Below, piece by piece: positions 31,950 to 43,421 of a DNA stretch of 64,000 nucleotides. Source of the stretch: Streptococcus cuniculi (lineage in GTDB: Bacteria; Bacillota; Bacilli; Lactobacillales; Streptococcaceae); the NCBI RefSeq assembly GCF_001921845.1, contig NZ_MSJM01000008.1, positions 30,502-94,501 on the forward strand. Reading direction: 5' to 3'. The position numbers were made by a program, and so were the translations under genes. Numbering within the stretch: the first letter of the stretch is position 1; the number at the start of each line of letters is the position of its first letter. The notes beneath the pieces were generated by a model, which saw only the letters and a program-made list of their open reading frames with translations, was not told the origin of the DNA and did no database searches.

Positions 31950-33566
31950 ATGAATGCAGGACAGTTATGGAAGAATTTACCCAAGGGAATGGTGATGATT
32001 TACTGTTTGGCCATGCTGGTGTCTGGCTTTGACGGGATTATGCTATCCCAGATTATATCCAAAGTAACGCTCTTTTCGGCAGACTCCACAGTGAGAGATG
32101 TGCTAGTTTTTGTGGGGGTAAGTTTGGGTGGTATCTTCGTTATTCAGTCAGCATCTTGGTTGCAGGATTATCTGAAAAATCAGTTCATCAGAGGGCTCAA
32201 TCGGTACTACAAGAAAGAGCTGATTCGCTCGCTGGCTCTCGCCAAGGACAGGCACCAAGATGTAGGCGGTACCATTTCATTATTGACAGTGGATTTGAAA
32301 CTGATTGAAGATAAGTATTTCAGGGTGATGTTTGACTGTGTCTTTCATGCAGTTATGGGTTTGGTTTCCTTGGTGTATCTCATCTATCTTAATCCCTTGG
32401 TTTCCATGGTTTTTCTTGCTTTTACCCTACTGACGATGTTGCCGTCTATGCTCTTTGCAAAGATGTTAGGACGGGCAACTGAGCAATTTACAGCAGCAAC
32501 GGAAGGCTTCATCAAAGGGACTAAGGATCTGTTTCAAGGCTATGCTGTCGTGTCGACCTATCAGGCATTTGCCCCCTTTTTGGCACGTTCAGATAGGAAA
32601 CTTGAGAAAATGGAAACACTCGGCATGCGCTTGAACAACAAGCATGCCATGGTTTCATTCGTCGGGGCAATGGCATCTTGGATTGGCTATATTATCCCAA
32701 CTGCGATCGGTCTCTTCTTTGTGGTGACGGGGAAATTGACCGTTACCGTCGTCGTTGCCCTCTTCTTAGCGAGTGACCGCGTCATTTATCCATTTCGTAG
32801 CGTCTCCAGCTATCTGCGCCTGATTCAATCTACCAAAAGTACACGGGAGAAAATCGCGGGTCTCCTTGCTCAAGAACGAAAAGCAGTGAAGGTTCAGAGT
32901 GAACGAGCCCCCCTTGCCCAGCCAACGGTCGTGATGTCAGATATCGCCTTTGGCTACGAGGACAATCTCATCCAGCATGCTGATGTACGCATCCCATTTG
33001 GCAGCAAGGTCTTGATTACAGGCGCGTCAGGCAGTGGAAAATCAAGTTTGCTTGATGTCTTACATGGTCGCTTGCACCCTCGGGAAGGTCGACTTTTCTT
33101 TGAGGGAAATGGGCATTCTGTGCCAAATCTGGCTTCTCAGATTGCTCGGATTCAGCAAGAGCCTTACTATTTTGATGTCACACTCAGAGATAACCTTCTT
33201 ATGGAACTAGAAGAGGTAGCAGATGAAGAATTGTTAACAATCCTTGAGCGACTAGGTTTAGTTGATGAACTGGGAGTTGATTGCCTAGATAAGACCTATG
33301 GTGAAAATGGTGCTCAATTATCTGGCGGTCAAAAACAGCGAATTGAAATTGCGCGTGCTCTTGTCCACCAGCGACCAATTTTACTAGTAGACGAAGGGAC
33401 TTCAGCAGTTGACAAGCACGCATCCGACCGTATTCGCAAGCTCTTTTTTGAAACGGACTGTACAATCTTTGAAGTAGCGCACCACTATGACCAAGCCCTC
33501 AAAGACCGCTACACTCACCAGATTGAATTCCGTAACCAAGAGCTGATTTGTCATGAATTAGCATAA
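31950..33566 (+). CDS. ABC exporter, fused membrane and ATPase domains, 538 aa
   Basis: A six-helix type I exporter domain (residues 1-310) fused to an ATPase. Walker A is GASGSGKSS, the signature is LSGGQKQR, and the H-loop is VAHHYDQ. Walker B reads ILLVDEGTS, with Gly where most have Pro after the catalytic Glu. As a half-transporter it must homodimerise or pair with another half encoded elsewhere. Substrate unknown; streptococcal homologues are annotated as drug or peptide exporters. Good AAAGGAGG site, own promoter, terminator after. Confidence 0.85.
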   Translation: MNAGQLWKNLPKGMVMIYCLAMLVSGFDGIMLSQIISKVTLFSADSTVRDVLVFVGVSLGGIFVIQSASWLQDYLKNQFIRGLNRYYKKELIRSLALAKDRHQDVGGTISLLTVDLKLIEDKYFRVMFDCVFHAVMGLVSLVYLIYLNPLVSMVFLAFTLLTMLPSMLFAKMLGRATEQFTAATEGFIKGTKDLFQGYAVVSTYQAFAPFLARSDRKLEKMETLGMRLNNKHAMVSFVGAMASWIGYIIPTAIGLFFVVTGKLTVTVVVALFLASDRVIYPFRSVSSYLRLIQSTKSTREKIAGLLAQERKAVKVQSERAPLAQPTVVMSDIAFGYEDNLIQHADVRIPFGSKVLITGASGSGKSSLLDVLHGRLHPREGRLFFEGNGHSVPNLASQIARIQQEPYYFDVTLRDNLLMELEEVADEELLTILERLGLVDELGVDCLDKTYGENGAQLSGGQKQRIEIARALVHQRPILLVDEGTSAVDKHASDRIRKLFFETDCTIFEVAHHYDQALKDRYTHQIEFRNQELICHELA

Positions 33567-33590
33567 AGGACTGATTGTCAGTCCTTTTTA
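33566..33590 (+). terminator. Terminator of the ABC exporter gene
   Basis: AAGGACTGA-TTG-TCAGTCCTT followed by TTT. Confidence 0.75.
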
Positions 33591-33785
33591 ATCTATGTTT
33601 TTTGCTAGAATACCAAAGCGAATAATGGCTATCGTTATTGAAAACTCAAAAATAGAAAATGTTGGAGTTCAGGAAGTCTTGCTAGATACTTGATTTTCAA
33701 AAGAATTGGCACAAAAATTTGGAGAATGGCTGGAGATATGATATAATAGCGTGTATGCAATAAAATTTTAAGGAGAAATGACAGA

Positions 33786-35069
33786 ATGTCTGTATCATTT
33801 GAATCAAAAGAAACAAACCGCGGTGTCTTGACATTTACAATCGCTCAAGATGCTATCAAACCAGAATTGGATCGTGTATTTAACAAGGTAAAAAAAGATA
33901 TTAACGTACCTGGATTCCGTAAAGGTCACTTGCCACGTGCTGTCTTCAACCAAAAATTTGGTGAAGAGTCATTGTATCAAGATGTGGTCAATGCTCTTTT
34001 GCCAGCAGCTTATGAAGCAGCTGTAGCAGAAGCAGGTCTTGAAGTCGTTGCACAACCAAACATTGAAGTTGTATCAATGGAAAAAGGTCAAGACTGGACA
34101 ATCACTGCAGAAGTTGTCACTAAACCAGAAGTCAAATTGGGTGACTACAAAAACTTGGCAGTATCCGTTGAAGCAACAAAAGAAGTAACGGATGAAGAAG
34201 TCGATGCAAAAGTGGAGCGCGAGCGCAACACCTTGGCAGAATTGGTTATCAAAGAAGGACCAGCTGCTGAAGGCGACACAGTTGTGATTGACTTTGTTGG
34301 CTCTGTCGACGGTGTTGAATTTGACGGCGGAAAAGGTGAGAACTTCTCATTAGGCCTTGGTAGCGGTCAATTTATCCCGGGCTTTGAAGACCAATTGGTA
34401 GGTCACAGTGCAGGTGAGGAAGTGAACGTCGAAGTGACTTTCCCAGAAGACTACCAAGCAGCAGACTTGGCAGGAAAACCAGCTCTCTTTGTGACAAAAA
34501 TCCATGAAGTAAAAGCAAAAGAAGTGCCAGCTCTTGATGACGAATTGGCAAAAGACCTTGACGAAGAAGTGGAAACACTGGATGAATTGAAAGCGAAATA
34601 CCGTAAAGAGTTGGAAGCGGCAAAAGAAATTGCCTTTGACGATGCAGTTGAGTCAGCAGCGATTGACTTGGCAGTTGAAAATGCAGAAATCGTTGACCTT
34701 CCAGAAGAAATGGTTCACGAAGAAGTACACCGTGCTATCAATGAATTCCTCGGTGGTATGCAACAACAAGGTATCTCACCAGATATGTACTTCCAAATCA
34801 CTGGAACAACACGCGAAGATCTTCATAAACAATACGAAGCAGATGCTGAAAAACGTACGAAGACAAATCTTGTTGTGGAAGCTGTAGCAAAAGCAGAAGG
34901 TTTTGAAGCAACAGCAGAAGAAATCGAAGCTGAAATCACAGAACTCGCATCAACCTACAACATGGAAGTAGAACAAGTTCGTCGCCTGCTTTCAGAAGAC
35001 ATGTTGAAACATGACATCGCAGTGAAAAAAGCGGTTGAAGTTATCACAAGCACTGCAACTGTGAAATAA
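33786..35069 (+). CDS. tig: Trigger factor, 427 aa
   Basis: Ribosome-bound chaperone and prolyl isomerase. The ribosome-docking signature is [17 protein letters not shown]. The FKBP domain ([20 protein letters not shown], 20 residues) and the long C-terminal arms follow. Strongly optimised codons fit high expression. TATAAT at 33742 and a good AAGGAGAAATGAC site precede it; a terminator at 35082-35117 follows. Confidence 0.97.
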   Translation: MSVSFESKETNRGVLTFTIAQDAIKPELDRVFNKVKKDINVPGFRKGHLPRAVFNQKFGEESLYQDVVNALLPAAYEAAVAEAGLEVVAQPNIEVVSMEKGQDWTITAEVVTKPEVKLGDYKNLAVSVEATKEVTDEEVDAKVERERNTLAELVIKEGPAAEGDTVVIDFVGSVDGVEFDGGKGENFSLGLGSGQFIPGFEDQLVGHSAGEEVNVEVTFPEDYQAADLAGKPALFVTKIHEVKAKEVPALDDELAKDLDEEVETLDELKAKYRKELEAAKEIAFDDAVESAAIDLAVENAEIVDLPEEMVHEEVHRAINEFLGGMQQQGISPDMYFQITGTTREDLHKQYEADAEKRTKTNLVVEAVAKAEGFEATAEEIEAEITELASTYNMEVEQVRRLLSEDMLKHDIAVKKAVEVITSTATVK

Positions 35070-35081
35070 GCAAAAACAGAT

Positions 35082-35117
35082 AAAATAGAGGTTGAGAATG
35101 TTCTCGGCTTCTATTTT
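35082..35117 (+). terminator. tig terminator
   Basis: AAAATAGA...GAGAA/TTCTC...TCTATTTT stem with TTTTT. Confidence 0.75.
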
Positions 35118-35282
35118 TATCCATTTTCCATGATGGTGAAATTATCTTTGACTATTTGCTAATTTTAGCGTAAAATAGTAAGGAAAGACAAAAATCATAC
35201 TCGTTGAGAGCTTCAAAGAGTATAGATGGATCAGCAAGCACGGGTTGCTTGGGGGTTCGTATTTTACATAAGGAGAATAGCC

Positions 35283-35873
35283 TTGGAATTAAACGTATTT
35301 GCAGGACAAGAAAAAAGTGAATTATCCATGATTGAGGTGGCGCGTGCTATCTTGGAAGAACGTGGCCGCGATCATGAGATGTATTTCAATGATTTGGTCA
35401 ATGAAATTCAAAACTATCTTGAAAAATCAAACAGCGATATTCGTGCTGCCCTACCTACTTTCTATTCTGACTTGAATGTGGACGGTAGCTTCATTCCTCT
35501 AGGAGAAAACAAATGGGGACTTCGTTCATGGTATGCGATTGATGAGATTGACGAAGAAGTCATCACCCTTGAAGAAGAGGACGAAGACGCACCAAAACGC
35601 AAGAAAAAACGTGTCAATGCCTTTATGGATGGGGATGAAGATGCCATTGATTATGGCAATGATGATCCAGAAGATGAAGATGGCTATGATGCGACAACAT
35701 CAACTGAATATGATGACGACAATCCAGATGATGAAAAAGATGAAGCAGAATCCTATGATTCTGAAATCAATGAAATCATCCCAGATGAGGATTTGGTGGA
35801 CGAAGAAGTTGAGTTGAACGAAGAAGATGATGACTACACAGAAGAAGACGAAGAAAGTGTAGATGAAGAATAA
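35283..35873 (+). CDS. rpoE: RNA polymerase delta subunit, 196 aa
   Basis: Auxiliary polymerase subunit of Firmicutes that speeds recycling and promoter selectivity. The N-terminal HARE-HTH domain ([20 protein letters not shown]) is followed by a very long Asp/Glu-rich tail, the hallmark of delta. The start is TTG 35283 behind AAGGAGAATAGCC; the upstream in-frame ATG at 35226 has no ribosome site. Confidence 0.95.
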   Translation: MELNVFAGQEKSELSMIEVARAILEERGRDHEMYFNDLVNEIQNYLEKSNSDIRAALPTFYSDLNVDGSFIPLGENKWGLRSWYAIDEIDEEVITLEEEDEDAPKRKKKRVNAFMDGDEDAIDYGNDDPEDEDGYDATTSTEYDDDNPDDEKDEAESYDSEINEIIPDEDLVDEEVELNEEDDDYTEEDEESVDEE

Positions 35874-37589
<1,716 letters not shown>

Positions 37590-37595
37590 TCATAG

Positions 37596-37700
37596 TATAG
37601 TGGGTTGAGAAAGGAATAGGACAAGGCAAGGAGCTGCAGATAGAACTGGCCTTTATCAAAGCGATTTAACGATGTCCTAACCTTTATTCAGTTCTCTATA
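37596..37700. mobile_element. Second MITE-like family, 105 bp
   Basis: TATAGTGGGTTGAGAAAGGA at the left pairs imperfectly with CTTTATTCAGTTCTCTATA at the right over about 28 bp, and inner TAGGACA/TGTCCTA is perfect. TA-type ends again suggest IS630/mariner-type mobilisation, but the body differs from the RUP-like copies. No coding capacity. Confidence 0.65.
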
Positions 37701-37735
37701 GCATCATCTTGTCCTGTGACAAGGTGATGTTTCTG
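37701..37735 (+). terminator. Hairpin after pyrG, beyond the MITE
   Basis: CATCATCTTGTC-CTGT-GACAAGGTGATG is a strong stem followed by TTTCT. It may be the original pyrG terminator now pushed away by the 105-bp element. The rest of the gap to the tRNA promoter shows nothing further. Confidence 0.5.
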
Positions 37736-37848
37736 CTTTGTGGCTGTCGAATCAGCTCTACTCAACCACGCAACATATTGGTCATCGCCGTCACCATGTG
37801 CACCAATAGGACTAGCAGATTGATTTATAAAAATTTTTTCAGAAAGTG

Positions 37849-37877
37849 TTGACAAGAGATAGACTAGCTGATATACT
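37849..37877 (+). promoter_or_regulatory. tRNA-Leu promoter
   Basis: TTGACA (37849-37854), 17-bp spacer, TATACT (37872-37877), 16 bp before the mature tRNA. Confidence 0.8.
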
Positions 37878-37893
37878 AGTAAGGTACTCAATC

Positions 37894-37979
37894 GCGGGGA
37901 TGGCGGAATTGGCAGACGCGCAGGACTAAGGATCCTGTGACCGCTTTAGGTCGTGAGGGTTCAAGTCCCTCTCTCCGCA
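37894..37979 (+). tRNA. tRNA-Leu (anticodon AAG)
   Basis: An 86-nt class II tRNA. The acceptor stem GCGGGGA/TCTCCGC has one G-T pair, then discriminator A. The anticodon stem is CAGGA/TCCTG with loop CTAAGGA, giving anticodon AAG. It has the long variable arm of leucine tRNAs and T-arm GAGGG-TTCAAGT-CCCTC. CCA is not encoded. Confidence 0.93.
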
Positions 37980-37985
37980 TAGCAT

Positions 37986-38010
37986 AGACTGGTGTAACCA
38001 GTCTTTTTTT
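37986..38010 (+). terminator. tRNA-Leu terminator
   Basis: AGACTGG-TGTAA-CCAGTCT followed by seven T. Confidence 0.85.
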
Positions 38011-38151
38011 CTTGTAAATAGAACGTGAAAATCCTCTCATTTTTCAAAAACTAGGGTGAAAGAGCAGAAAAAAAGTGGCGTTTTTCCTTAAAAAGTGATA
38101 AAATAAACAATGTAAGTGGGAAAGCCCACAAAAATAAAAGGAGGCTAGAAA

Positions 38152-39033
38152 ATGCCAGTCGTTTCAGCAGAAAAATTCGTCCAAGCAGCTCGTGACAATG
38201 GTTACGCAGTTGGTGGATTTAACACAAACAACCTTGAGTGGACTCAAGCAATCTTGCGTGCAGCAGAAGCTAAAAAAGCTCCTGTTTTGATTCAAACATC
38301 AATGGGTGCAGCAAAATACATGGGTGGTTACAAAGTAGCTCGTAACCTGATTGCAAACCTTGTAGAATCAATGAACATTACTGTTCCAGTTGCAATTCAC
38401 CTTGACCACGGTCACTACGAAGATGCACTTGAGTGTATCGAAGTTGGCTACACTTCAATCATGTTTGACGGTTCACACCTTCCAGTTGAAGAAAACCTTG
38501 AAAAAGCACGCGAAGTGGTGAAATTGGCACATGCCAAAGGAATTTCGGTTGAGGCTGAAGTTGGAACAATCGGTGGAGAAGAAGACGGAATCATCGGTTC
38601 TGGTGAGCTTGCTCCAATCGAAGATGCAAAAGCAATGGTAGAAACTGGTATCGACTTCTTGGCAGCAGGTATCGGTAACATCCACGGTCCATACCCAGCA
38701 AACTGGGAAGGTCTTGACCTTGACCACTTGAAGAAATTGACAGAAGCTGTTCCAGGTTTCCCAATCGTTCTTCACGGTGGATCTGGTATTCCAGATGACC
38801 AAATCCAAGCAGCCATCAAACTTGGTGTGGCGAAAGTAAACGTAAATACTGAGTGCCAAATCGCATTTGCAAACGCAACTCGTGCATTTGCTCGTAACTA
38901 CGAAGCAAACGAAGCAGAATACGACAAGAAAAAACTCTTCGACCCACGTAAATTCTTGGCAGACGGCGTAAAAGCTATCCAAGCATCTGTTGAAGAGCGT
39001 ATCGATGTTTTCGGTTCTGAAAACAAAGCCTAA
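38152..39033 (+). CDS. fba: Class II fructose-bisphosphate aldolase, 293 aa
   Basis: Cleaves fructose-1,6-bisphosphate in glycolysis using zinc. The metal/catalytic motif HLDHGHYED and the second site VEAEVGTIGGEEDG are intact, as is VLHGGSGIP with its phosphate-binding glycines. It has very biased codon use and a strong AAAGGAGG site. Single gene with terminator ACAACTTC/GAAGTTGT at 39051-39080. Confidence 0.98.
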   Translation: MPVVSAEKFVQAARDNGYAVGGFNTNNLEWTQAILRAAEAKKAPVLIQTSMGAAKYMGGYKVARNLIANLVESMNITVPVAIHLDHGHYEDALECIEVGYTSIMFDGSHLPVEENLEKAREVVKLAHAKGISVEAEVGTIGGEEDGIIGSGELAPIEDAKAMVETGIDFLAAGIGNIHGPYPANWEGLDLDHLKKLTEAVPGFPIVLHGGSGIPDDQIQAAIKLGVAKVNVNTECQIAFANATRAFARNYEANEAEYDKKKLFDPRKFLADGVKAIQASVEERIDVFGSENKA

Positions 39034-39050
39034 TCAGCGATAGATCATCA

Positions 39051-39080
39051 ACAACTTCTCAATTTGGGAAGTTGTTTTTT
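39051..39080 (+). terminator. fba terminator
   Basis: ACAACTTC/GAAGTTGT stem and TTTTTT. Confidence 0.8.
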
Positions 39081-39255
39081 GTTCATCATTTGAAGCAGAT
39101 AGACGCCATCAAAAAGGGGGACTGTCGCTGGCTCGTGGGTCTCATTTTAAAAAAGTTGAAAGTTCTTCTTGCCAAGAGCTATATTTTTTGGTAGAATAGT
39201 CAAGTATGTGGTGCTAGCACATCCGTAATATTTGATCAAATGAGGAGGAATACAC

Positions 39256-39444
39256 ATGGCTAAAGTATGTTATTTTACAGGTCGTAAAACTGTATCAGGA
39301 AACAACCGTTCACATGCGATGAACCAAACAAAACGTGCGGTAAAACCAAATCTTCAAAAAGTAACTGTTTTGATTGATGGAAAACCTAAAAAAGTTTGGG
39401 CTTCAGCTCGTGCACTTAAATCAGGTAAAGTTGAACGCGTTTAA
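39256..39444 (+). CDS. rpmB: 50S ribosomal protein L28, 62 aa
   Basis: Small basic ribosomal protein beginning [20 protein letters not shown], the L28 signature. Excellent AGGAGG site, optimised codons. The gene ends in a terminator that is the first of four tandem copies. Confidence 0.97.
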   Translation: MAKVCYFTGRKTVSGNNRSHAMNQTKRAVKPNLQKVTVLIDGKPKKVWASARALKSGKVERV

Positions 39445-39457
39445 TTTTTGGGAAAAA

Positions 39458-39664
39458 AGAGGTCCAGTGGACCTCTTTTTCACGAGCCTGGAAGTCAGAA
39501 AGCGAGTTTAGAGGTCCAGTGGACCTCTTTTTCACGAGCCTGGAAGTCAGAAAGCGAGTTTAGAGGTCCAGAGGCCCTCTTTTTCACGAGCTTGGAAACA
39601 GGAAAGCGAGTTTAGAGGTCCAGAGGCCCTCTTTTTCACGAGCCTAGAAACGCGCAAGCGAGTT
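39458..39664 (+). repeat. Four tandem 52-bp units, each a terminator hairpin plus constant tail
   Basis: Units start at 39458, 39510, 39562 and 39614. Each has AGAGGTCC-AGT-GGACCTCT (first two) or AGAGGTCC-AGA-GGCCCTCT (last two, one mismatch), TTTTT, and a tail such as CACGAGCCTGGAAGTCAG with AAAGCGAGTTT. The first unit is the rpmB terminator itself. Confidence 0.9.
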
Positions 39665-40061
39665 GAGGCTGAGACAAAAGTACCCAACCTCCTTATTTTT
39701 ATAATTTGAGCAGCTTGACGTATATCAATAGTCAGGGGAGTGACTATTGATACCTGAGCCTAGAAACTAGAAAGCGAGGCTTGTCGCTGGGTTCAATGTT
39801 CCAGTGGAGCATTGAAGAGAACAGAAAGTTGTGAGCAACTTATCCATGACATTGAGAAATCAATATTCTATTAGAAGAGGCTAGCGAACGATTCTTCGCT
39901 AGCCTTATTTCCAACCTTCCACAATTCTTGATTGTGAAAGCTACTCAACTTGCGGGGTATTGACAGTCAGGGGAGTGACTGTCAATACTCGAGCCTAAAA
40001 ATTAGAAAGCGAGGTCTACGAAATCGAACTCTTACGAGTTATCGATTTCTGTCCCACTCCC
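39665..40061 (+). repeat. Composite hairpin repeat element 4
   Basis: GAGGCTGAGACA to TGTCCCACTCCC. Modules in order: unit with TATCAATAGTC arms and GAGCCTAGAAACTAG tail; TTCAATGxTCC/GGAGCATTGAA; ATTGAGAAATCAAT; GGCTAGCGAACG hairpin; CCACAATT hairpin; unit with TATTGACAGTC/GACTGTCAATA arms and GAGCCTAAAAATTAG tail; GAACTC-TTAC-GAGTT hairpin. A further tail plus AGAGGTCC hairpin lies at 40062-40125. The whole rpmB-asp23 gap holds no gene. Confidence 0.85.
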
Positions 40062-40231
40062 TTTTCACGAGCCCAGAAACAGGAAAGCGATTTTAGAGGT
40101 CCAGAGGCCCTCTTTTTCATTTTATTTTTTAAACTGAATGCTGACTTCTTATCTGTTGTCACAGCCTAGTTTTTTACACCCATGAGAAATTATGGTAAAA
40201 TAGAGTGATAAAATGATTTGAGGTACGAAAA

Positions 40232-40597
40232 ATGACGGTTAAGATCAATACAAAAGATGGCCAGATTGAACTAACAGATGATGTCATTGCGACAGTCGTT
40301 GGTGGTGCTACAACGGAGATTTTCGGCGTTGTTGGGATGGCAAGTAAATCTGCGATTAAGGATAACTTTCAAGCGCTTCTTGGAAAGGAAAATTACGCCA
40401 AGGGTGTCGTGATTAAAACGACCGAAGAAGGGCACATTGCAGTTGATGTCTATACTGTGATGAGCTACGGTGTTAAAATCAGCGAAGTTTCACGGAATAT
40501 TCAAGAACGTGTGAAGTTTAATTTGGAAAATCAATTGGGTATCGCAGCAGATACAGTCAATGTCTATATTCAAAATATCAAAGTCGTAGGAGAATAA
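40232..40597 (+). CDS. Asp23/Gls24-family protein, 121 aa
   Basis: A single Asp23 domain, cytoplasmic, named for alkaline-shock protein 23. It is immediately followed (one-base overlap) by the DAK2-domain kinase, the standard Firmicutes pair (YloU-YloV type), so it probably works with fatty-acid activation or envelope homeostasis. TAAAAT-type -10 near 40195. Confidence 0.88.
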   Translation: MTVKINTKDGQIELTDDVIATVVGGATTEIFGVVGMASKSAIKDNFQALLGKENYAKGVVIKTTEEGHIAVDVYTVMSYGVKISEVSRNIQERVKFNLENQLGIAADTVNVYIQNIKVVGE

Positions 40598-42264
40598 TGG
40601 TGTCTAAAATTACAACGAGTTTATTTCAAGAAATGGTGCAGGCTGCATCTACTCGCCTGAATAAACAAGCAGAATATGTGAATTCATTAAACGTCTTTCC
40701 TGTTCCAGATGGGGACACAGGTACAAATATGGGAATGACCATTACCAATGGTGCTAAAGAGGTATCTGATAAGCCTGCTAGCACAGTTGGTGAAGCCGCT
40801 CAAATTTTATCAAAAGGCCTCTTGATGGGTGCGCGTGGGAATTCAGGTGTTATCACTTCCCAATTATTCCGCGGTTTTGGTCAATCGGTTAAAGGCAAAG
40901 AAGAGTTGACAGGAAAAGACCTGGCACAAGCCTTCCAGCACGGAGTAGAAGTAGCCTACAAAGCGGTGATGAAGCCGGTTGAAGGAACAATCTTGACGGT
41001 ATCTCGTGGAGCAGCAACAGCTGCCTTGAAAAAAGCAGAACAAACCAATGATGCGGTTGAAGTCATGCGTGCAACCTTGGAAGGGGCAAAGCGTGCCCTC
41101 AAGAAAACACCTGAAATGCTTCCAGTATTAAAAGAAGTTGGTGTCGTGGACTCTGGTGGTCAAGGCTTGGTGTACATTTATGAAGGCTTCCTTGCAGCTC
41201 TTACAGGTGAGTACATTGCATCTGAAGATTTTGAAGCAACACCAGCGGTCATGTCTGGTATGATTAATGCAGAGCACCACAAATCAGTTGCTGGACATGT
41301 CGCGACAGAAGATATCACTTTTGGTTACTGTACGGAAATCATGGTGGCGCTTCGCCAAGGTCCAACCTACGTAAAAGAATTTGATTACGAAGAATTCCGC
41401 GCTTATTTGAATGACTTAGGAGATTCTCTTCTTGTCGTAAATGACGATGAAATCGTGAAAGTCCATGTCCATACAGAAGATCCAGGACTTGTCATGCAGG
41501 CTGGTCTCCAATACGGTAGCTTGGTCAAGGTCAAAGTAGACAATATGCGTGAGCAACACGAAGCACAGGTTGAAAAAGAAGAAAGTTTCCAAAAACCAGC
41601 GGAACAAACAGAATACGCAGTAATTGCCGTTGCAGCAGGTGAAGGATTGACAGAAATCTTCAAATCACAGGGTGTCGACTACGTGATTTCTGGTGGTCAA
41701 ACCATGAACCCGTCTACAGAAGACTTTGTGAAGGCGATTGAATTGGTCAATGCCCGCAATGTCATCTTGTTGCCAAACAACAAGAACATCTTAATGGCAG
41801 CTCAATCAGCGGCAGAAGTGGCAGAAGTTGCAGTCAAAGTGGTAGAAACACGTACGATTCCGCAAGGATTTACGAGTCTTCTAGCCTTCGACCCAAGCCG
41901 TGATATTGAGGCTAACTTTGAAGCCATGACGGCGTCTCTTGCAGATGTCAAGAGCGGAAGTGTGACGACAGCTGTGCGTGATACGACGATTGACGGTCTT
42001 GAAATCCACGAAAATGACAATCTTGGAATGGTTGATGGCAAGATTGTGGTGTCAAATCCAGATATGGTAGAGACCCTCGCTGCAACTTTTGACAAGATGT
42101 TAGATGAGGACAGCGAAATCGTAACCATTTACGTGGGAGAAGAAGGAGACACAGCTGTGGCTGAAAACCTTGCCCAAGATTTAGAAGAAAAATATGAAGA
42201 TGTTGAAGTGGAAATCCACCAAGGTGGCCAACCAGTCTACCCATATTTGTTTAGTGTTGAATAA
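40597..42264 (+). CDS. fakA: Fatty-acid kinase catalytic subunit, DAK2 domain (FakA/YloV), 555 aa
   Basis: Phosphorylates acyl chains held by DegV-type FakB proteins, feeding exogenous fatty acids into phospholipids. The N-terminal DAK2 domain contains the Mg-ATP motif PVPDGDTGTNM and MGARGNSGVI. A middle domain and a C-terminal DegV-like region (VSGGQTMNPSTEDFV) complete the 550-residue architecture. Overlaps the Asp23 stop. A terminator follows at 42272-42303. Confidence 0.92.
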   Translation: MVSKITTSLFQEMVQAASTRLNKQAEYVNSLNVFPVPDGDTGTNMGMTITNGAKEVSDKPASTVGEAAQILSKGLLMGARGNSGVITSQLFRGFGQSVKGKEELTGKDLAQAFQHGVEVAYKAVMKPVEGTILTVSRGAATAALKKAEQTNDAVEVMRATLEGAKRALKKTPEMLPVLKEVGVVDSGGQGLVYIYEGFLAALTGEYIASEDFEATPAVMSGMINAEHHKSVAGHVATEDITFGYCTEIMVALRQGPTYVKEFDYEEFRAYLNDLGDSLLVVNDDEIVKVHVHTEDPGLVMQAGLQYGSLVKVKVDNMREQHEAQVEKEESFQKPAEQTEYAVIAVAAGEGLTEIFKSQGVDYVISGGQTMNPSTEDFVKAIELVNARNVILLPNNKNILMAAQSAAEVAEVAVKVVETRTIPQGFTSLLAFDPSRDIEANFEAMTASLADVKSGSVTTAVRDTTIDGLEIHENDNLGMVDGKIVVSNPDMVETLAATFDKMLDEDSEIVTIYVGEEGDTAVAENLAQDLEEKYEDVEVEIHQGGQPVYPYLFSVE

Positions 42265-42271
42265 AAATAGA

Positions 42272-42303
42272 GGCCTATTTAGCGTGCTAAATGGGTCTTT
42301 TTG
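42272..42303 (+). terminator. fakA terminator
   Basis: GCCTATTTAGC-GT-GCTAAATGGGTC stem with TTTTT. Confidence 0.7.
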
Positions 42304-42386
42304 CATGCCTTAATGAGAAGTGTCTTGAAAAAGATATGGAAAACGATTTCAAAAAGTGTTATAATGTAGGAAAAGGAGGTGAAACG

Positions 42387-43421
42387 ATGGAAGAAGTGCA
42401 GAAAAAATCGGTTACCATGAAGGATGTAGCTCAACTAGCTGGTGTCAGTGTTGGGACGGTTTCTCGCGTCATCAACCAAGAACAAGGGATCAAAAAAACA
42501 ACGCTGCAAAAGGTTCAGCAGGCGATTGAGGAACTGAATTATATTCCAGATGTCTATGCACGGGGCATGAAGACCAATCGTACAGAGACGGTTGCCTTGA
42601 TTTTGCCAACTATTTGGCACCCGTTTTTCAGCGAGTTTGCCTTTTTTGTTGAAGAAGCCCTCAGTAAGAAAAACTATAAATTATTGTTGTGTAACACAGA
42701 TGGGGCTAAAAAAGAGATTGAATACCTCATGATGTTGCGGCAGAATAAGGTGGACGGGATTATCGCCATTACCTACAGTCCGATTGAAGATTATTTGGCG
42801 TCTAATATTCCCTTTGTCAGTATTGACAGAACTTATAGGGATAAGGAAATCGCCTGTGTGACGTCTGACAACCAAAAGGGCGGTGAGCTTGCGGCGCAGA
42901 TGTTACTCGAAAAAGGCTGTCAGCACCTCGCTTTTGTCGGTAGTCACAATGATACTTTCAATGAGACCAAAAAACGCCGCCAATTTTTTGAAAAGACCGT
43001 ACGCCAGACAGGAAAAGAATGTCTTGTGTTTGATATTCCAGAGCCGGTAGATGATTTTCTTGGAGAACTGGAAAAATTCTTAGTGGCGCATCCGCAAATT
43101 GACGGTATTTTTGCCATCAATGATTTTGTGGCCTTAGAGACGATGCAGATTCTGGAGAAGCGGGGCAAGCGTGTACCAGAAGATGTGCAGGTGATTGGTT
43201 ACGATGGGATTCGTTTTGCAAAAGAGCATGAATATGTTCTATCTACTATCAAGCAGCCACTTGAACAGATGGCAGAAGAAGCAGTTAATATCTTGTTGGC
43301 GATTATCCATCAGAAGAACTATCAACGACAAAGTGTGCTACCCATTTCGTACATTGAAGGAAAAACAACAAAAAATTTAAAAAATCTATTGACAGAAAAC
43401 GCTACCAATGGTACACTATAG
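42387..43421 (+). CDS. susR: LacI-family regulator of the sucrose ABC operon, 344 aa
   Basis: The N-terminal LacI helix-turn-helix (VTMKDVAQLAGVSVGTVSRV, 20 residues) and the hinge are followed by a sugar-binding periplasmic-type domain. The start at 42387 follows a strong AAAGGAGGTGAAACG; the longer frame starts before the promoter. A GAAAACGATTTC-like site overlaps its promoter region (about 42340). Gene order with the next four genes equals pneumococcal susR-susT1-susT2-susX-susH, which supports control of sucrose uptake. Confidence 0.85.
   Translation: MEEVQKKSVTMKDVAQLAGVSVGTVSRVINQEQGIKKTTLQKVQQAIEELNYIPDVYARGMKTNRTETVALILPTIWHPFFSEFAFFVEEALSKKNYKLLLCNTDGAKKEIEYLMMLRQNKVDGIIAITYSPIEDYLASNIPFVSIDRTYRDKEIACVTSDNQKGGELAAQMLLEKGCQHLAFVGSHNDTFNETKKRRQFFEKTVRQTGKECLVFDIPEPVDDFLGELEKFLVAHPQIDGIFAINDFVALETMQILEKRGKRVPEDVQVIGYDGIRFAKEHEYVLSTIKQPLEQMAEEAVNILLAIIHQKNYQRQSVLPISYIEGKTTKNLKNLLTENATNGTL

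Noticed and set aside
31950..33566. Bacteriocin exporter assignment for the ABC half-transporter
   Set aside because: No C39 peptidase domain and no precursor peptide gene with a double-glycine leader was seen nearby.
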